NCBI GenBank assembly: GCA_947561585.1
Contig: CANNZV010001064.1
Coordinates: 1 to 64,000, forward strand
Direction: 5' to 3'
Length of the DNA stretch: 64,000 bases
Source of the DNA: Caprella mutica
Taxonomy: Eukaryota; Arthropoda; Malacostraca; Amphipoda; Caprellidae
Position 1 is the first letter of the stretch. The number at the start of each line of letters is the position of its first letter. The position numbers and the translations under genes were made by a program. Below the pieces are notes generated by a model. It did no database searches, had not been told where the DNA came from, and saw nothing but the letters and a program-made list of their open reading frames with translations. This document shows, piece by piece, positions 1 to 11,809 of the stretch.

Positions 1-940
1 ATACTGAAGTAGAGCAATTGTACTGTACTGAAGACGAACAATTGTACTGTACTGATGTTATTTATGCCAATGAGTTTTTTGTAAAAAGAACTATGTATCT
101 CATTATGAGTTTAATAATATCTGATGTAATTTTCTTGCGCACATAATTACTACTTCTTTCACAAATGATTTAAATCAAATACATTCCCAAATTTATGTGA
201 ATGCATACTCTTTATTCATATCGAGACCATGTAATTGAAGAAACATATAATTAAATAATGAATATAAACAACCCTGAATTTTTATTATCAATTTTGTCAT
301 ATGTCGCTAATTAGCCCCTGTTCTTGCACTTAGAAGAGCCATTATGAAAGCCTTTCCATCTTTTTCAATTAAAAAGCATTACCGTGGATCTTCTTCTCGA
401 AGGATGAAAAGTCGTGGATATTAGCTATTAGTCTGTGCTCCCAGGAGAGGTTTTGACTAATTAGACCCAAAGGAATCCATTAGCGCTGCTCTGATTTACA
501 AAAAGAATAACCAAGGGATGGTCACAGATGCTCCAGAGTCCAAACTAAGTAGCGAGGCCAGTTCAGGGCCTCCGCACACGAACATATTTTTGACGCCGCG
601 TCTTTTTCTTGCATTCAGAATTGTCCGTTTATTAACTGTTTTAACTCGCGTCCAAAAAACGCATGTATGCCCCACATTTCAAAGAGGTAATGCTTTAATT
701 GACGCACGTCAAAAGACGCTCAAGTAAGATGTCCTAACATCGGGGGGTAATGTGAAATTCCTCTCTTTGTAAAAGAAAATGTAAGATTTTTGTATTCAAT
801 GAAATTTTTAATACAAAATGAAAATAGTGATGTAGTGTTTTTTGTAATACATGGTGCATCTCTCGATATATTTTAAATTTTTGACCAATTCGAGTCAAAA
901 CTAGACGCTGCAAATTAACAAACAAATAATAATTTAACCC
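1..940. other. Gene-free AT-rich stretch
   Basis: No supported gene. Around 490-720 there is a less AT-rich patch with a 69-codon plus-strand frame that I do not recognise. Its end (about 689-725, ATGCTTTAATTGACGCACGT) resembles 25975-26010 in a mucolipin intron, so it is more likely part of a dispersed repeat than a gene. Positions 1-56 hold a short imperfect duplication of an AGCAATTGTACTGTACTG-like motif. Confidence 0.5.
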
Positions 941-947
941 TCATCAT

Positions 948-1487
948 CACAGTGACTCTTTTCCTCTGATAGTACATCATCATAGTGACTTTTCTCTGAT
1001 AGTACATCATCACAGTGACTCTTTTCTCTGATAGTACATCATCACAGTGATTCTTTTCTCTGATAGTACATCATCGCAGTGACTCTTTTCTCTGATAGTA
1101 CATCATCATAGTGACTCTTTTCTCTGATAGTACATCATCACAGTGATTATTTTCTCTGATAGTACATCATCACAGTGATTACTTTCTCTGATAGTACATC
1201 ATCACAGTGACTCTTTCTCTGATAGTACATCATCACAGTGACTCTTTTCTCTGATAGTACATCATCACAGTGACTCTTTTCTCTGATAGTACATCATCAT
1301 AGTGACTTTTCTCTGATAGTACATCATCACAGTGACTCTTTTCTCTGATAGTACATCATCACAGTGATTCTTTTCTCTGATAGTACATCATCACAGTGAT
1401 TCTTTTCTCTGATAGTAAATCATCGCAGTGACTCTTTTCTCTGATAGTACATCATCATAGTGACTCTTTTCTCTGATAGTACATCGT
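948..1487. repeat. 32-bp tandem array (CTCTGATAGTACATCATCAC)
   Basis: About 17 copies of a unit of about 32 bp containing CTCTGATAGTACATCATCAC followed by AGTGACTCTTTT. Units differ at a few fixed positions (CATAG/CACAG/CGCAG; GACTC/GATTC/GATTA). The ordered series of variants at the left recurs near the right end, which points to block duplication rather than single-unit slippage. Confidence 0.9.
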
Positions 1488-1844
1488 GACTCAGCAACAA
1501 TTCCTCTTGTTTTGATGATTTAACATCATTTCAAATCCTCTGTTTACCGACCCTATGACATAGATTTTAAAAATATTATTGGTATTTTTTTCTATTTATA
1601 AGATATCATTATTATAATAAAATCATCAATAACACGTCTCTATAATCATTATTGTTGTGAACATTAAATTTTTAAAACGTTGTAAACATATATACAGTTT
1701 ATCATTTTTCTCCAGAACCTGTTTTTTATTTATTTGTAATTATATACCAGAATAGTAAGTTATAATACTAGGTTATATGTAAAAACTTAATTACCAGTTT
1801 ATCATATCATTTGTTACACTTTATATTAGTTTGCTGCACCCTAA

Positions 1845-2045
1845 CCTATGGGAGAAAGAGTTATGGTGGGGCCATGAAAGATTAAAGAAGAGTTATGGTG
1901 GGGCCATAGAAGATTAAAGAAGAGTTATGGTGGGGCCATGAAAGATTAAAGGTGAGTTATGGTGGGGCCATAGAAGATTAAGAAGGGGGGGGGGGGAGAG
2001 TTATGGTGGGGCCATAGAAGATTAAGAGGGGAGAAGTTATGAAGA
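1845..2045 (+). repeat. Short array of the TTATGGTGGGGCCATAGAAG family
   Basis: Five diverged copies of a unit of about 36 bp with the core TTATGGTGGGGCCATAGAAG and then ATTAAAGAAGAG. The same core recurs, in either orientation, at 33163-33240, 34805-34850, 38190-38690, 45840-45885, 47055-47908 and 54446-54480, so this is a dispersed family that has expanded locally. A G10 run lies at about 1985-1995. Confidence 0.85.
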
Positions 2046-2049
2046 AGAT

Positions 2050-2989
2050 TAATTCAATGCCTTTAATTTTCTGTGGCTTCCAATATCTTTATTGGTTGTT
2101 TCTTTAGACAGCTGTTATCATCATCTTTACACCTGTTCATACATAAAGGTTAACCTGAAATTGTCTATTTGTATGTATTCTAACGATAGTGGAAGTTTTC
2201 ATATAAATTTTAAATTTTGATATATTATGTTTTGTAATTCCATAAATATATGTTTTCATATTACTGATAAAATTAAATAAAATTTGCATCTTTATCACTT
2301 CTAATTAAATATACGAAACTAAAGTAAATTTTATTTTAAAGTACATACTATTTCTGTCTAATGGAAAATATTGAATAATTATATAGATATAACTACATGT
2401 TGAAATAATTAGAAAAATTTTACTCACACAAGATATCAATAATTTGCATGTTTTAAGTGAAAAATACTATATTTTGTCAAATAATATTTTCATGTATAAT
2501 TCAAATTTATTACATCACATATGTTATATACTAATGTATAGTATATGCAGTTCCTATAATAAATTCCTTTGAAATTGTAGCCACACAGGAAACTCAGTTT
2601 CTATTATCATTAAATAAGTGCAGTGTGCAGGTCCATAGCAATTACGGATGCATTGTTACTTACGGAAAATTATAGGTTCTTTTCCGTTCAAGTTATTGTA
2701 CACATATAGGCTGTATAGTGTATAGTGTATATGTACAGTCAAAGTAAAATGTATACGTGATGATTTTATGACAGTTTACTAATTGTAATGCTTGTAGATA
2801 TTCTAAAATTGGTCTGGGTACACAAAATAATAGAAAATTAGAAAACTGTGATTTGAGAAATTGATATCTTGCAGTGTTTTTTCTTAGAATGTTCGTACAT
2901 ATTAAATATATAGAAACTAAGTATATTAGCATTTAAATGTGTTGAAACAATATAAAAAAACGGATGAAAAATGAAATACTTTTTCATTA
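2050..2989. other. AT-rich intergenic stretch, nothing recognised
   Basis: Strongly AT-rich sequence with frequent stops in all frames; no gene, RNA or repeat family recognised. Confidence 0.5.
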
Positions 2990-2991
2990 GG

Positions 2992-3155
2992 GAAAGTTAC
3001 GAATTATCGGTCAGTACTACATCTTCGGTCATATAAGAAAAAACAATATAAAAATTATTATTATTAGATAACACTGTGTAATAACAATTATTTTTATATA
3101 GTGGTTTCTTATATGACCGAAGATGTAGCTCTGACCGATAATTCGTAACTCACCT
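2992..3155. mobile_element. Family A MITE, copy 1
   Basis: Inverted-repeat element. The left arm reads GTTACGAATTATCGGTCAGT, then ACATCTTCGGTCATATAAGA; the right arm is its reverse complement (TCTTATATGACCGAAGATGT, then ACCGATAATTCGTAAC). The centre is related to that of copy 4 (TAACACTGTGTAATAA). No coding capacity. The family recurs at least a dozen times in this window. Confidence 0.85.
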
Positions 3156-3384
3156 TATATATAACGAGGGATAGATGTTAATCCTATTTTCCTACGTATT
3201 TACGTTAAACAATTATAATTAAGTATTTTATATTCATATAGAACTTCAGTGAGGACAGGTTTACAATTATAATTAGAATATAATAATATCCCATTTCTAA
3301 TCAATTTATATTATCTTAAGATAATCGTATATTTAATATTCAGTTTAAGTGACTAAATATGATACCTAGAATGATAAAAAGGTT

Positions 3385-3596
3385 AGGGGAAATTACGAAT
3401 TATCGGTCAGTTTCACATCTTCGGTCATATGTAAAAACGATACTATAATTGTCATTTTATTTTTATTTTTATTGGTATCCATGATACCTGCAGGTATCAT
3501 GGGTACCAATTAAGATTAAAATAAAATAATTTTATTAGTGTTTTTCTCATATGACCGAAAATGTGAAACTGACCGATAATTTGTAATCAACCCTAC
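3385..3596. mobile_element. Family A MITE, copy 2
   Basis: Same termini as copy 1 (AATTACGAATTATCGGTCAG on the left, its inverse on the right). The centre is different: a palindrome made of GGTATCCATGATACC, TGCA and the inverse arm. This centre defines the commoner subgroup of the family. Confidence 0.85.
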
Positions 3597-3814
3597 GGCA
3601 AATATCAGATTTATATATAATAATAAGTTCTTAAAATTAAATTTTCATTGATTGCGTAAACCTATTAAAAACTAATTTCAAAATATGCACAAAAATATTG
3701 GAAAAGTTTTTGCGTTCTTTTTTGTCAAGTTATTGTGAAATTTAATGAGAGAATAAATTGGTTTATTGAATAATATTTTAGAATTAAGGTCTAAAATGTC
3801 AGTCACCTTAAAAT

Positions 3815-4170
3815 CACATTAAATAGGTGTAGTTTATATATTTCTATAAGTTTGTATGAAGTTTTTTATTCTCGGTGAGCACCAATATTACGATACACTA
3901 AACTGACGCTGAAGAAAAAGATCTTGATTTCAAATTAGAATTTTATAAACAAACGTGTTCAGCCTCAATATCAGCTGTGAACGATTATATGAATTATTTA
4001 TAGGTTTATATGACAATTTTTTACCTGTTCTATACCTTCACCCGAATATTTACTAAAGAATTAATTGTACTTATTTAGCTGACACTCAAAACAAGCGGCG
4101 TACAATTATTTTCTTAGTATTTAGACTTAAAATTAGCAAATTGGAGTGAAACGGATATTACAGTGTATTG
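3815..4170. mobile_element. Diverged, end-less copy of the AGGTCC/TTAA element
   Basis: Similar over about 340 bp to the interior of the elements at 37016-37606 and 61642-62221. Shared blocks include the GTGAGCA(C/A)CAAT region, the AAGAAGAA..ATCTTGATT region and the GACAATCAAAACAA-like block. The AGGTCC ends could not be found, so it is an old or truncated copy. Confidence 0.55.
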
Positions 4171-4302
4171 ATTGTAAATAAGCTATGATTTTTAAAAGGA
4201 TTTACAGTAAAGTAATGGACAATAGTATTGATGGAAATAATGAACAATTTCTTGGAGGGGACCAAGAAGAAACCAAATTTTGAGGTATTCAATTTCACTC
4301 AC

Positions 4303-4449
4303 CCAAATCCCGACGCCTAACACGAATCCGAAGTAGACGATGATAACAGTCAGGTCCCACCAACCGAGTTTGGAGGCCCCACCATTCCCCCCTTGGAGGG
4401 GCATTTCAGTGGTGAAATCCTCCATCGTTGTGGTCTCCACGCCCGCCAT
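4303..4449 (-). CDS. First coding exon of a sodium/solute symporter (SLC5/SGLT-like)
   Basis: Seen: an exon of exactly 49 codons from an ATG at 4449 to a GT donor (GGTGAGTG) at 4302, phase 0. The first 25 residues are polar and acidic (MAGVETTTMEDF...). They are followed by GWWDLTVIIVYFGFVLGVGI, which has the pattern of the first membrane helix of SLC5 sodium/glucose cotransporters (a W-D at the helix start, then a hydrophobic run ending G-I-W). Family knowledge: SLC5 proteins are plasma-membrane Na+-coupled carriers of sugars or other small solutes with about 13-14 helices. The rest of the gene should lie to the left (minus strand), but I found no second exon in 1-4300, so intron 1 probably leaves the window. 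The substrate cannot be inferred from one helix. Confidence 0.72.
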
Positions 4450-6160
4450 CTTTTTAAAAGTAAATTCTACGTTGTTTAAATTTTGAGGATTTAGATGTAT
4501 ACGTTAAAGGATTAGGACATTGTCATAGAAAAAAAATGTCAGATTGGTTTACAGAACCGATTCTACGTCAAGAAAATAAATTTTTCGTTTTTTGTAGACT
4601 TTTGAAATTAATATTTTGTTCCTGAAAAAAAAATTGAATATTGTGATAAAAACAAAACTTATTCAAATTAGAAACAAAATGTTTAATCAATTTTGTAATA
4701 AATTCAGAACGACAGGTTATATATTACTTAGGTAAAAAAGATAATAAATACAAGGTACTTTGAAGAAGTAGTCAGAAAGGAAAGAGACGTCAAGAACAAA
4801 GTCACCTTCACCCATTCAGTTACAAGCCCATGGATGAAGAAAAGCTACTCTGAGAAGACTGTAACTTAATACATTATAAAAAAAACTGATAATAACGAAC
4901 GAACTAACCGGAAAATACAGCGTTTACTTATTTTTTCATTTTTCTAGGAATGCCTAGGAACACACCTACCTACCACCAATGTCAGAAATATCCTGTTATT
5001 AGGTTTCCTCTGAATTTCCAGTCTTATTGAATAACTAAATTAATTAGCTATAGGAAGAAGTCGGAAAATAAATATTTCAAGGACAACTAACATTGACAAC
5101 TAGATAATATTTGTGATCAATTTGTAATATTTTTAAATTGGAGATATGACCTTGTGTTGTTAGGTAAGGGTAAGTACCTAGTTATCGTAACGTTTCACAT
5201 TTTCGTACATAAAAAACTATAATTATTAGAAATAACTGACTAATTTAATTGATATGCATGATACCTACCATTCAAACTATTTCGCACATGAAAGGAATAA
5301 TTGGAAAAAACAGTACAACCGTAGCCCCAACATACCTACTGTTTTAAACAGGATATAGAGTGTTAAAGCTGAAGATTTTTGTTACTTTTGACATCTTTCC
5401 TGTTGTGACAAATTACAGGACGAAGAAAACCATGGAATTTCTTTAAATGAAGAAAAATGAATTAATTAATAATTACAAACAAACAGGCTAATACTAAGTA
5501 TAACCATATTAAAATTAAAATAGGAAAAACGAGAACCATATTATCAAATGGTCGAACATAACACTAAAAATTTGTTATTAATATCTTATAAAAATGTTAT
5601 TAAGTGTCCTATTTCAAGCAGCTACTTTGTACTTTGTCATTATTGTACATAGTCACTGCAATATGTGATAGTACATAGGTGACTTCAACACTGCAGTCAG
5701 GGTCATTAGGCCTATCTATAAATGCAGTCAGTCCGAGTAAAGGCACAGATGGAAGTGAAATTTAAAAAACTGTTTCTGAGCGACTGTTTTAGGATTTTCT
5801 TTTGTATGAAGTGTAAATGTATATAAATTATGGAGTAAATGATGTCACAAATACAAAGTTATAATATAGTAAATAAATATATTAAATAAATACAAATTAT
5901 GTTCCTCCTATCCTGTATATATGACAATAATGAAATAAATTAAATATATTTTATATATTTATTCACATTTCAACCAACAGTCTTTTTTTCTGTTGGTTGG
6001 AAAACCGTGTAATTTAATCTTTTTTTTAGGTACACACAATTTTACAAATTACTGTAGTTAGAATAAATATCTATACCGGTTTTAAATTATACTGTCACTA
6101 TTCTTAGAGTACAAATATTATTTAAAAATCTTTAAAAACAGTAGAAAATTGGTTTCAATA
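4450..6160. other. Upstream region of the SLC5-like exon
   Basis: AT-rich. Contains a fragment at about 4750-4870 (GAAGAAGTAGTCAGAAAGGA ... GAAAAGCTACTC) that recurs at 14600-14735 and, in part, at 56160-56240, so it is an unnamed dispersed repeat. A 14-bp inverted repeat (CCAACAGTCTTTTT.. / CTGTTGGTTGG) lies near 5973-6001. No promoter motif is assigned. Confidence 0.45.
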
Positions 6161-6164
6161 TCTA

Positions 6165-6500
6165 GATCTACTGTATTAGTTTACTACATCTACTGTAGTA
6201 GTTTACTACATCTACAGTAGTAGTTTACTACATCTACGGTAGTAGTTTACTACATCTACTGTAGTAGTTTACTACATCTACTGTAGTAGTTTACTACATC
6301 TACGGTAGTAGTTTACTACATCTACTGTAGTAGTTTACTACATCTACTGTAGTAGTTTACTACATCTACTGTAGTAGTTTACTACATCTACTGTAGTAGT
6401 TTACTACATCTACTGTAGTAGTTTACTACATCTACGGTAGTAGTTTACTACATCTACGGTAATACTTTACTACATCTACAGTAGCAGTTTACTACATCTG
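6165..6500. repeat. 22-bp hairpin minisatellite (AGTAGTTTACTACATCTACTGT)
   Basis: About 15 copies of a 22-bp unit. Each unit contains TGTAGTAGTTTACTACA, a 7-bp perfect inverted repeat around a 3-base loop, so every monomer can form a small hairpin or cruciform. A few units carry CGGTAG in place of CTGTAG. The array lies upstream of the SLC5-like exon on the minus strand. Confidence 0.92.
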
Positions 6501-7880
6501 GTATTCGTGTTGTAGCGACTGTATCTTTCACACCGCAGGTAAGCACACCTGTCCTCACAACAGACAGCGTACAACTGAGGTTGTAGTTAGTTACCAAAGT
6601 TACTACATTTTGGTGAGTAAAATGAAAGACTGGAAATGCAGTTGGAAAACCCCATCCACACAGCGTTACCTTCACTGCAGAAACTCTCATAGTAAATAAA
6701 TAGAGAAGTATGTTAAGTTTCGAATTCATTGACGGTGAACTTGATTGATTCTTCAGAAACGATGTAAACAAATGACGTTGCACAGAGTACTCTCAAATAT
6801 TATTTATATCATTAGGTGAATATTATAAGTGAATAGAGTGTAAAACGTGATAAAAACAATTTTATGTAAGATAATTTCCATTAAAATGCGCATTTAACTG
6901 AATAATAGCACATTTTTCGTTTAGAAACAAATGGAAAATATTTCGTGTGACGTCACTCATAATATTTTCGGATGTTCCAATATTGTACTTGGTATACTTC
7001 TCTATTTATTTATTATGGAAATTTTTTTACACTGAATAACAGAATCTTTAAACAAATCTAAAAAGCGTTCACAGTTCTTATACTGAGTTTCAATGTAATT
7101 ATTTTAAAGAGGTAACTTAAATGTTGCGTAGGATTTGAACTATAGTTCAAGATCTCTGCTCCTGATGATGAATCGATGTCTTCCTTTCGAATGTTTGAAT
7201 CCTAAAACCTTCAAGAATTTCCAAACGCTTACCTGATTTTCAGCAACGTATCTCAAAAAGTTGTACCGTGTATAGCAGTGTTTTTTAAACTTTGTTTAGT
7301 TTCTTCAGACGTTAGCCACTTAAGTAATTTTATTAACTTATACCAAGTTTCTTGGAATAGGTAAGTATGAAGAATAATAGTAATTCAATAAATAATACTA
7401 AGTGGTTATTCTTCAATAAAATATGAACAGAAAATATTGCAAGTAAATTATTAAGTAGCGTGACCATCTGATTGAAAAAATAACTACAATTACTCCGTTA
7501 TCCTATTAATTATTTACAATACCAGGCTTAGGGTAACTTACCCACAGTCTAAGAAACACTGGTGTAGACTGTAGATGCTTTAAATCCATCCGAACACTCG
7601 ATTAGTATTACCCTAGACGTTTACGTCGAGTGTTCACAGATTTAGGGGACAGAGGGTGATGGGGCTGATGCAGTATAATCAAATTATTGGCAGAATTACT
7701 CTTTCAATTAATTTTTTCATAGACTTCTATCAGTATTGAATAAAAAATATGTAACAAAATTATAATACTATAGTTTGTAAATTAAAATAATTTTAATTTC
7801 ATTGCAACGAGCTTTCTCTATTTTTGTGTAAAAAATGACCAAAATATAGAAATTTTATCTAATATCTTATAACTCAGCCT
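6501..7880. other. Intergenic stretch, one low-AT patch
   Basis: 6510-6700 is less AT-rich and carries an open minus-strand frame (6454-6783, 109 codons). It has no recognisable domain and partly overlaps the 22-bp array. It could be a 5' untranslated exon of the SLC5-like gene, but nothing proves it. The remainder is AT-rich with no recognised feature. Confidence 0.35.
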
Positions 7881-7886
7881 CACAAT

Positions 7887-8107
7887 TCCCCCCCCCCCCT
7901 CTCCCACCGATCACCAGAGCGCATCCCCCAGTCCCAAGCGTGAGAGTTCATTCATTGAGGTAGGCACTCAGTGTTCACTCTACTCCTACAGAGAGAGGTG
8001 TCAAGTAACCGTGAGTTGAGAGGTGTTAACATCCTCTTACCGAAGAGGCGCACCTCAATCCTCTTAATGTGAGTTAAAAGCACTGCCCAATAAGCTACAG
8101 TGACCAT
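7887..8107 (+). promoter_or_regulatory. Possible promoter and leader for the secreted-peptide exon
   Basis: A GC-richer patch starting with a run of about 14 C. It contains a TCAGTGTTC at about 7967 that resembles the arthropod initiator consensus (TCAGTY). The ATG at 8108 follows 140 bp downstream. The assignment is inferred only from position and motif. Confidence 0.25.
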
Positions 8108-8240
8108 ATGAGGCTCACTGCCCCTCTCTTTGCGGGGCTGGTGCTGGTGATGATGCTGGCTTCACCGGAGAAGACACTTGGGGAGAGGCACTACCAGACG
8201 GAGGGAATGAACTACGGGTGGTATTCAATGACGGTGGCAA
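8108..8240 (+). CDS. Possible first exon of a secreted peptide
   Basis: Seen: an ATG opens 44 codons starting MRLTAPLFAGLVLVMMLASP, with a basic residue, a hydrophobic core and a small-residue cleavage region typical of a signal peptide. A polar segment follows (ERHYQTEGMNYGWYSMTVA). The frame reaches an in-frame stop 12 codons later unless it is spliced at a good donor (CAA|GTAAGA) at 8241. An open fragment after an acceptor-like CAG near 10620 would keep phase (continuing SRYSSWFLNYEALCRF and stopping about 19 bp later in a short tail), but that pairing is only a guess. No family was recognised. It could be a neuropeptide or extracellular-matrix precursor, or a chance frame. Confidence 0.38.
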
Positions 8241-8244
8241 GTAA

Positions 8245-8490
8245 GAAGACGAGGAAGTGGAGGAGATAGGTGAGTGGTGGGCGGAGTGGAAGATATAGGT
8301 GAGTGGTGGAGGAAGTGAAGGAGATGATGGTGGGGGAAGTGGAGGAGATAGGTTAATGGTGGACGGAGTGGAGGAAATAGGTGAGTGGTGGAGGAAGAGT
8401 AGGAGGTACGCGGTGGGGGGAGTGGAGGAGATAGGTGAGTGGTGAGGTAGAGTGGTGGAGTAGATAGTTGAGTGGAGGGTAGAGTGGAGG
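8245..8490. repeat. Purine-rich degenerate repeat (GGAGATAGGTGAGTGGTGG)
   Basis: Strand-asymmetric G/A-rich sequence with repeated GGAGATAGGTGAGTGGTGG-like words at irregular spacing of about 30-40 bp. The long open frames on the opposite strand (8115-8633) are Ser/Pro/Leu-rich products of this low complexity and are not credible proteins. Confidence 0.8.
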
Positions 8491-8849
8491 AAACGGAAGT
8501 GTAAGATATAACTTGACAAAAGGTTAGGTAGTTGACCAATATTGAAAATTGTGAAAGTTTCGAAAGAATTTCGAGAAGGCAAGTGGTGATAATTTAGATA
8601 ATTTTTACGGAAGTACCCGCAATTAGGATACAAAATATAGGTTCTCTTATAGCATTTTTACAGCTACTGAATAGTTAAATCTTCTGACAGAATCTAATCA
8701 AAAAAGTCTTGTAACCGAACTTTAATCCTGTGTGTTTTTCATTTCATGAATGTTGATGTACTCAACCGTTAATGAACGAGTAAATGAATTCGTCATTTTA
8801 GGTTCGATATTATTCACACTTTTTTTCTGATTTCAAATTATATTTCGTT

Positions 8850-10319
8850 TGAATGTTCTTCACCGTAAGAGTTCATCCCTAGTGGAATATTATTTGTATT
8901 GACTGTAAATAGATATTGTATGAATGTTCTTCACCGTAAGAGTTCATCCCTAGTGGAATATTATTTGTATTGACTGTAAATAGATATTGTATGAATGTTC
9001 TTCACCGTAAGAGTTCATCCCTAGTGGAATATTATTTGTATTGACTGTAAATAGATATTGTATGAATGTTCTTCACCGTAAGAGTTCATCCCTAGTGGAA
9101 TATTATTTGTATTGACTGTAAATAGATATTGTATGAATGTTCTTCACCGTAAGAGTTCATCCCTAGTGGAATATTATTTGTATTGACTGTAAATAGATAT
9201 TGTATGAATGTTCTTCACCGTAAGAGTTCATCCCTAGTGGAATATTATTTGTATTGACTGTAAATAGATATTGTATGAATGTTCTTCACCGTAAGAGTTC
9301 ATCCTTAGTGGAATATTATTTGTATTGACTGTAAATAGATATTGTATGAATGTTCTTCACCGTAAGAGTTCATCCCTAGTGGAATATTATTTGTATTGAC
9401 TGTAAATAGATATTGTATGAATGTTCTTCACCGTAAGAGTTCATCTCTAGTGGAATATTATTTGTATTGACTGTAAATAGATATTGTATGAATGTTCTTC
9501 ACCGTAAGAGTTCATCCCTAGTGGAATATTATTTGTATTGACTGTAAATAGATATTGTATGAATGTTCTTCACCGTAAGAGTTCATCCCTAGTGGAATAT
9601 TATTTGTATTGACTGTAAATAGATATTGTATGAATGTTCTTCACCGTAAGAGTTCATCCTTAGTGGAATAATATTTGTATTGACTGTAAATAGATATTGT
9701 ATGAATGTTCTTCACCGTAAGAGTTCATCCCTAGTGGAATATTATTTGTATTGACTGTAAATAGATATTGTATGAATGTTCTTCACCGTAAGAGTTCATC
9801 TCTAGTGGAATATTATTTGTATTGACTGTAAATAGATATTGTATGAATGTTCTTCACCGTAAGAGTTCATCTCTAGTGGAATATTATTTGTATTGACTGT
9901 AAATAGATATTGTATGAATGTTCTTCACCGTAAGAGTTCATCCCTAGTGGAATATTATTTGTATTGACTGTAAATAGATATTGTATGAATGTTCTTCACC
10001 GTAAGAGTTCATCCCTAGTGGAATATTATTTGTATTGACTGTAAATAGATATTGTATGAATGTTCTTCACCGTAAGAGTTCATCCCTAGTGGAATATTAT
10101 TTGTATTGACTGTAAATAGATATTGTATGAATGTTCTTCACCGTAAGAGTTCATCCCTAGTGGAATATTATTTGTATTGACTGTAAATTGATATTGTATG
10201 AATGTTCTTCACCGTAAGAGTTCATCCCTAGTGGAATATTATTCGTATTGACTGTAAATAGATATTGTATGAATGTTCTTCACCATAAGAGTTCATCCCT
10301 AGTGGAATATTATTTGTAT
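8850..10319. repeat. 71-bp satellite array, about 20 copies
   Basis: Highly homogeneous 71-bp unit beginning TGAATGTTCTTCACCGTAAG and ending with TAGATATTGTA. Units are nearly identical. The rare variants are spaced at 355 bp: CATCCTTAGTGG at 9301 and 9656; CATCTCTAGTGG at 9443 and 9798. So a five-unit block has been duplicated. The last unit degenerates at 10319. Confidence 0.97.
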
Positions 10320-10750
10320 CATCTTGATGATACCAATCACTTTGCTATTCAGAACTTTTATAAAATATCTTTTCAGAAGCTATTCTACAACATTAACCCT
10401 ATTTGGAAATATCTATGCTATTTAAATCCTTTTAAATACTCAATTCGAAGGTACAAGATTCAATATTATTAAACTGTACGTTTAAATAGTTTTAAGTTGA
10501 ATTAGAGATAGAATTCAATGTTACTTTATTCAACTAACACCACTGCTACCTACTAAATCATTAAACAGTTAAATTGTGAATTAATTCGACTAAATTAGGG
10601 AGTTACCTTCTTAGTGCAGGTAGGTACTCTTCTTGGTTCCTCAACTATGAAGCCCTGTGTAGATTCATTGCAATAATGTGTGAGAAATTAGGAACATAGC
10701 CACCGTGACGGTGTGAGAAGATAAACCGACTAACTGACTTAACCCTACCG
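10320..10750. other. Gap between two arrays
   Basis: AT-rich. 10600-10700 contains an acceptor-like CTTCTTAGTGCAG followed by about 25 open codons. This is discussed with the secreted-peptide exon but is not accepted as an exon. Nothing else is recognised. Confidence 0.35.
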
Positions 10751-10754
10751 CATT

Positions 10755-11065
10755 GAACGGAGGGAGAGTGATAGGTGGAGATAGAAATAGTGATAGGAAG
10801 AGGTAGATATAGTGATAGAAAGAGATAGGTAAAGGTAGAGACAGTGATAGGTAGAGATAGGTAAAGGTAGAGATAGTGATAGATAGAGATAGTGATGGGT
10901 AGTGATAGATAGAGATAGTGATGGGTAGAGATAGTGATAGGTAGAGATAGTGATGGGTAGAGATAGTGATAGGTAGAGATAGTGATAGGTAGATATAGTG
11001 ATAGGTAGAGATCGTAATATGTAGAAATAGTGATAGGTACAGGTAGAGAGGTAGAAATAGTGATA
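10755..11065. repeat. GATAGTGATAGGTAGA low-complexity array
   Basis: Imperfect 12- and 18-bp repeats of GATAGTGATAGGTAGAGATA. The complementary strand has long open frames of repeated Tyr/Leu/Ser/Ile/Thr that are artefacts of the repeat. Confidence 0.9.
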
Positions 11066-11599
11066 GCCATAGGTATATTTTGAAGAAAAACATTATTTTT
11101 AAATATGAAATCAAGAATAATGTGTCACATTTAATCAATTTAAATAATTATTGAAATAAATAATTTATAACGAGAAGTATCGATGAATAAATTAGGGCTC
11201 GTTTTAAAAGATTTCCACTTCAATGTTTAAATGTATTCATCACAGTCAATTTTATTGACTGAATTTAAAAAAATTTGTTTAATTTTATGTGTTCCCAAGT
11301 TTTGTAAAAGTACTTAATCAAAAAAATGTAAAATAATGGAAATATATAGTTATAATTAAAGAAAAGAGGTAAGTTGATTTCAATCTTATCGAATAAAATA
11401 GGGACAGTTAAATTAATAGTAACATGTTCGATTAAATAGGTATAATAGGGGAAATTTAATAGTAATTAGATGTGGAAAATATAATACACTATTGTAAGTA
11501 CAGTCACACAATGAACATTCAGACCATACATACTTCTTTATTTAACGAAGTGTTTAATCTGGCAATAGATATATAGGTTAGGTTTGTGTGGCAAGTAAA

Positions 11600-11806
11600 T
11601 AGGTAATTAATATTAGTTAATCATTAGTTAATTAGTATTAGTGAAATTATGTAGTAATTTACATTAGTAAAATCATTAACAAATTAGTATTAGTAAAATT
11701 ATTTACTAATTAGTAGTAGTAAAATTATTTACTAATTAGTATTAGTAAAATTATTTACTAATTAGTATTAGTAAAATTATTTACTAATTAGTATTAGTAA
11801 AATCAA
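11600..11806. repeat. 26-bp hairpin repeat (TTAGTAAAATTATTTACTAA)
   Basis: About seven copies, the last four exact, of a 26-bp unit. It contains TTAGTAAA-ATTA-TTTACTAA, an 8-bp inverted repeat around a 4-base loop, giving a hairpin in every monomer. Confidence 0.9.
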
Positions 11807-11809
11807 TGA

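Noticed and set aside
6454..6783. 109-codon minus-strand frame with MRVSAVKVTLCGWGFPTAF
   Set aside because: Part of it lies in the 22-bp hairpin array and the rest has no recognisable domain; kept only as a note on the region.
8115..8633. 172- and 104-codon Ser/Pro-rich minus-strand frames
   Set aside because: Translation of a low-complexity purine-rich repeat, antisense to a better candidate exon.
8850..10319. CRISPR array
   Set aside because: Direct tandem repeat without unique spacers, in an animal genome.
10645..11138. Tyr/Leu/Ser/Ile-rich minus-strand frames
   Set aside because: Artefacts of the GATAGTGATAGG array.
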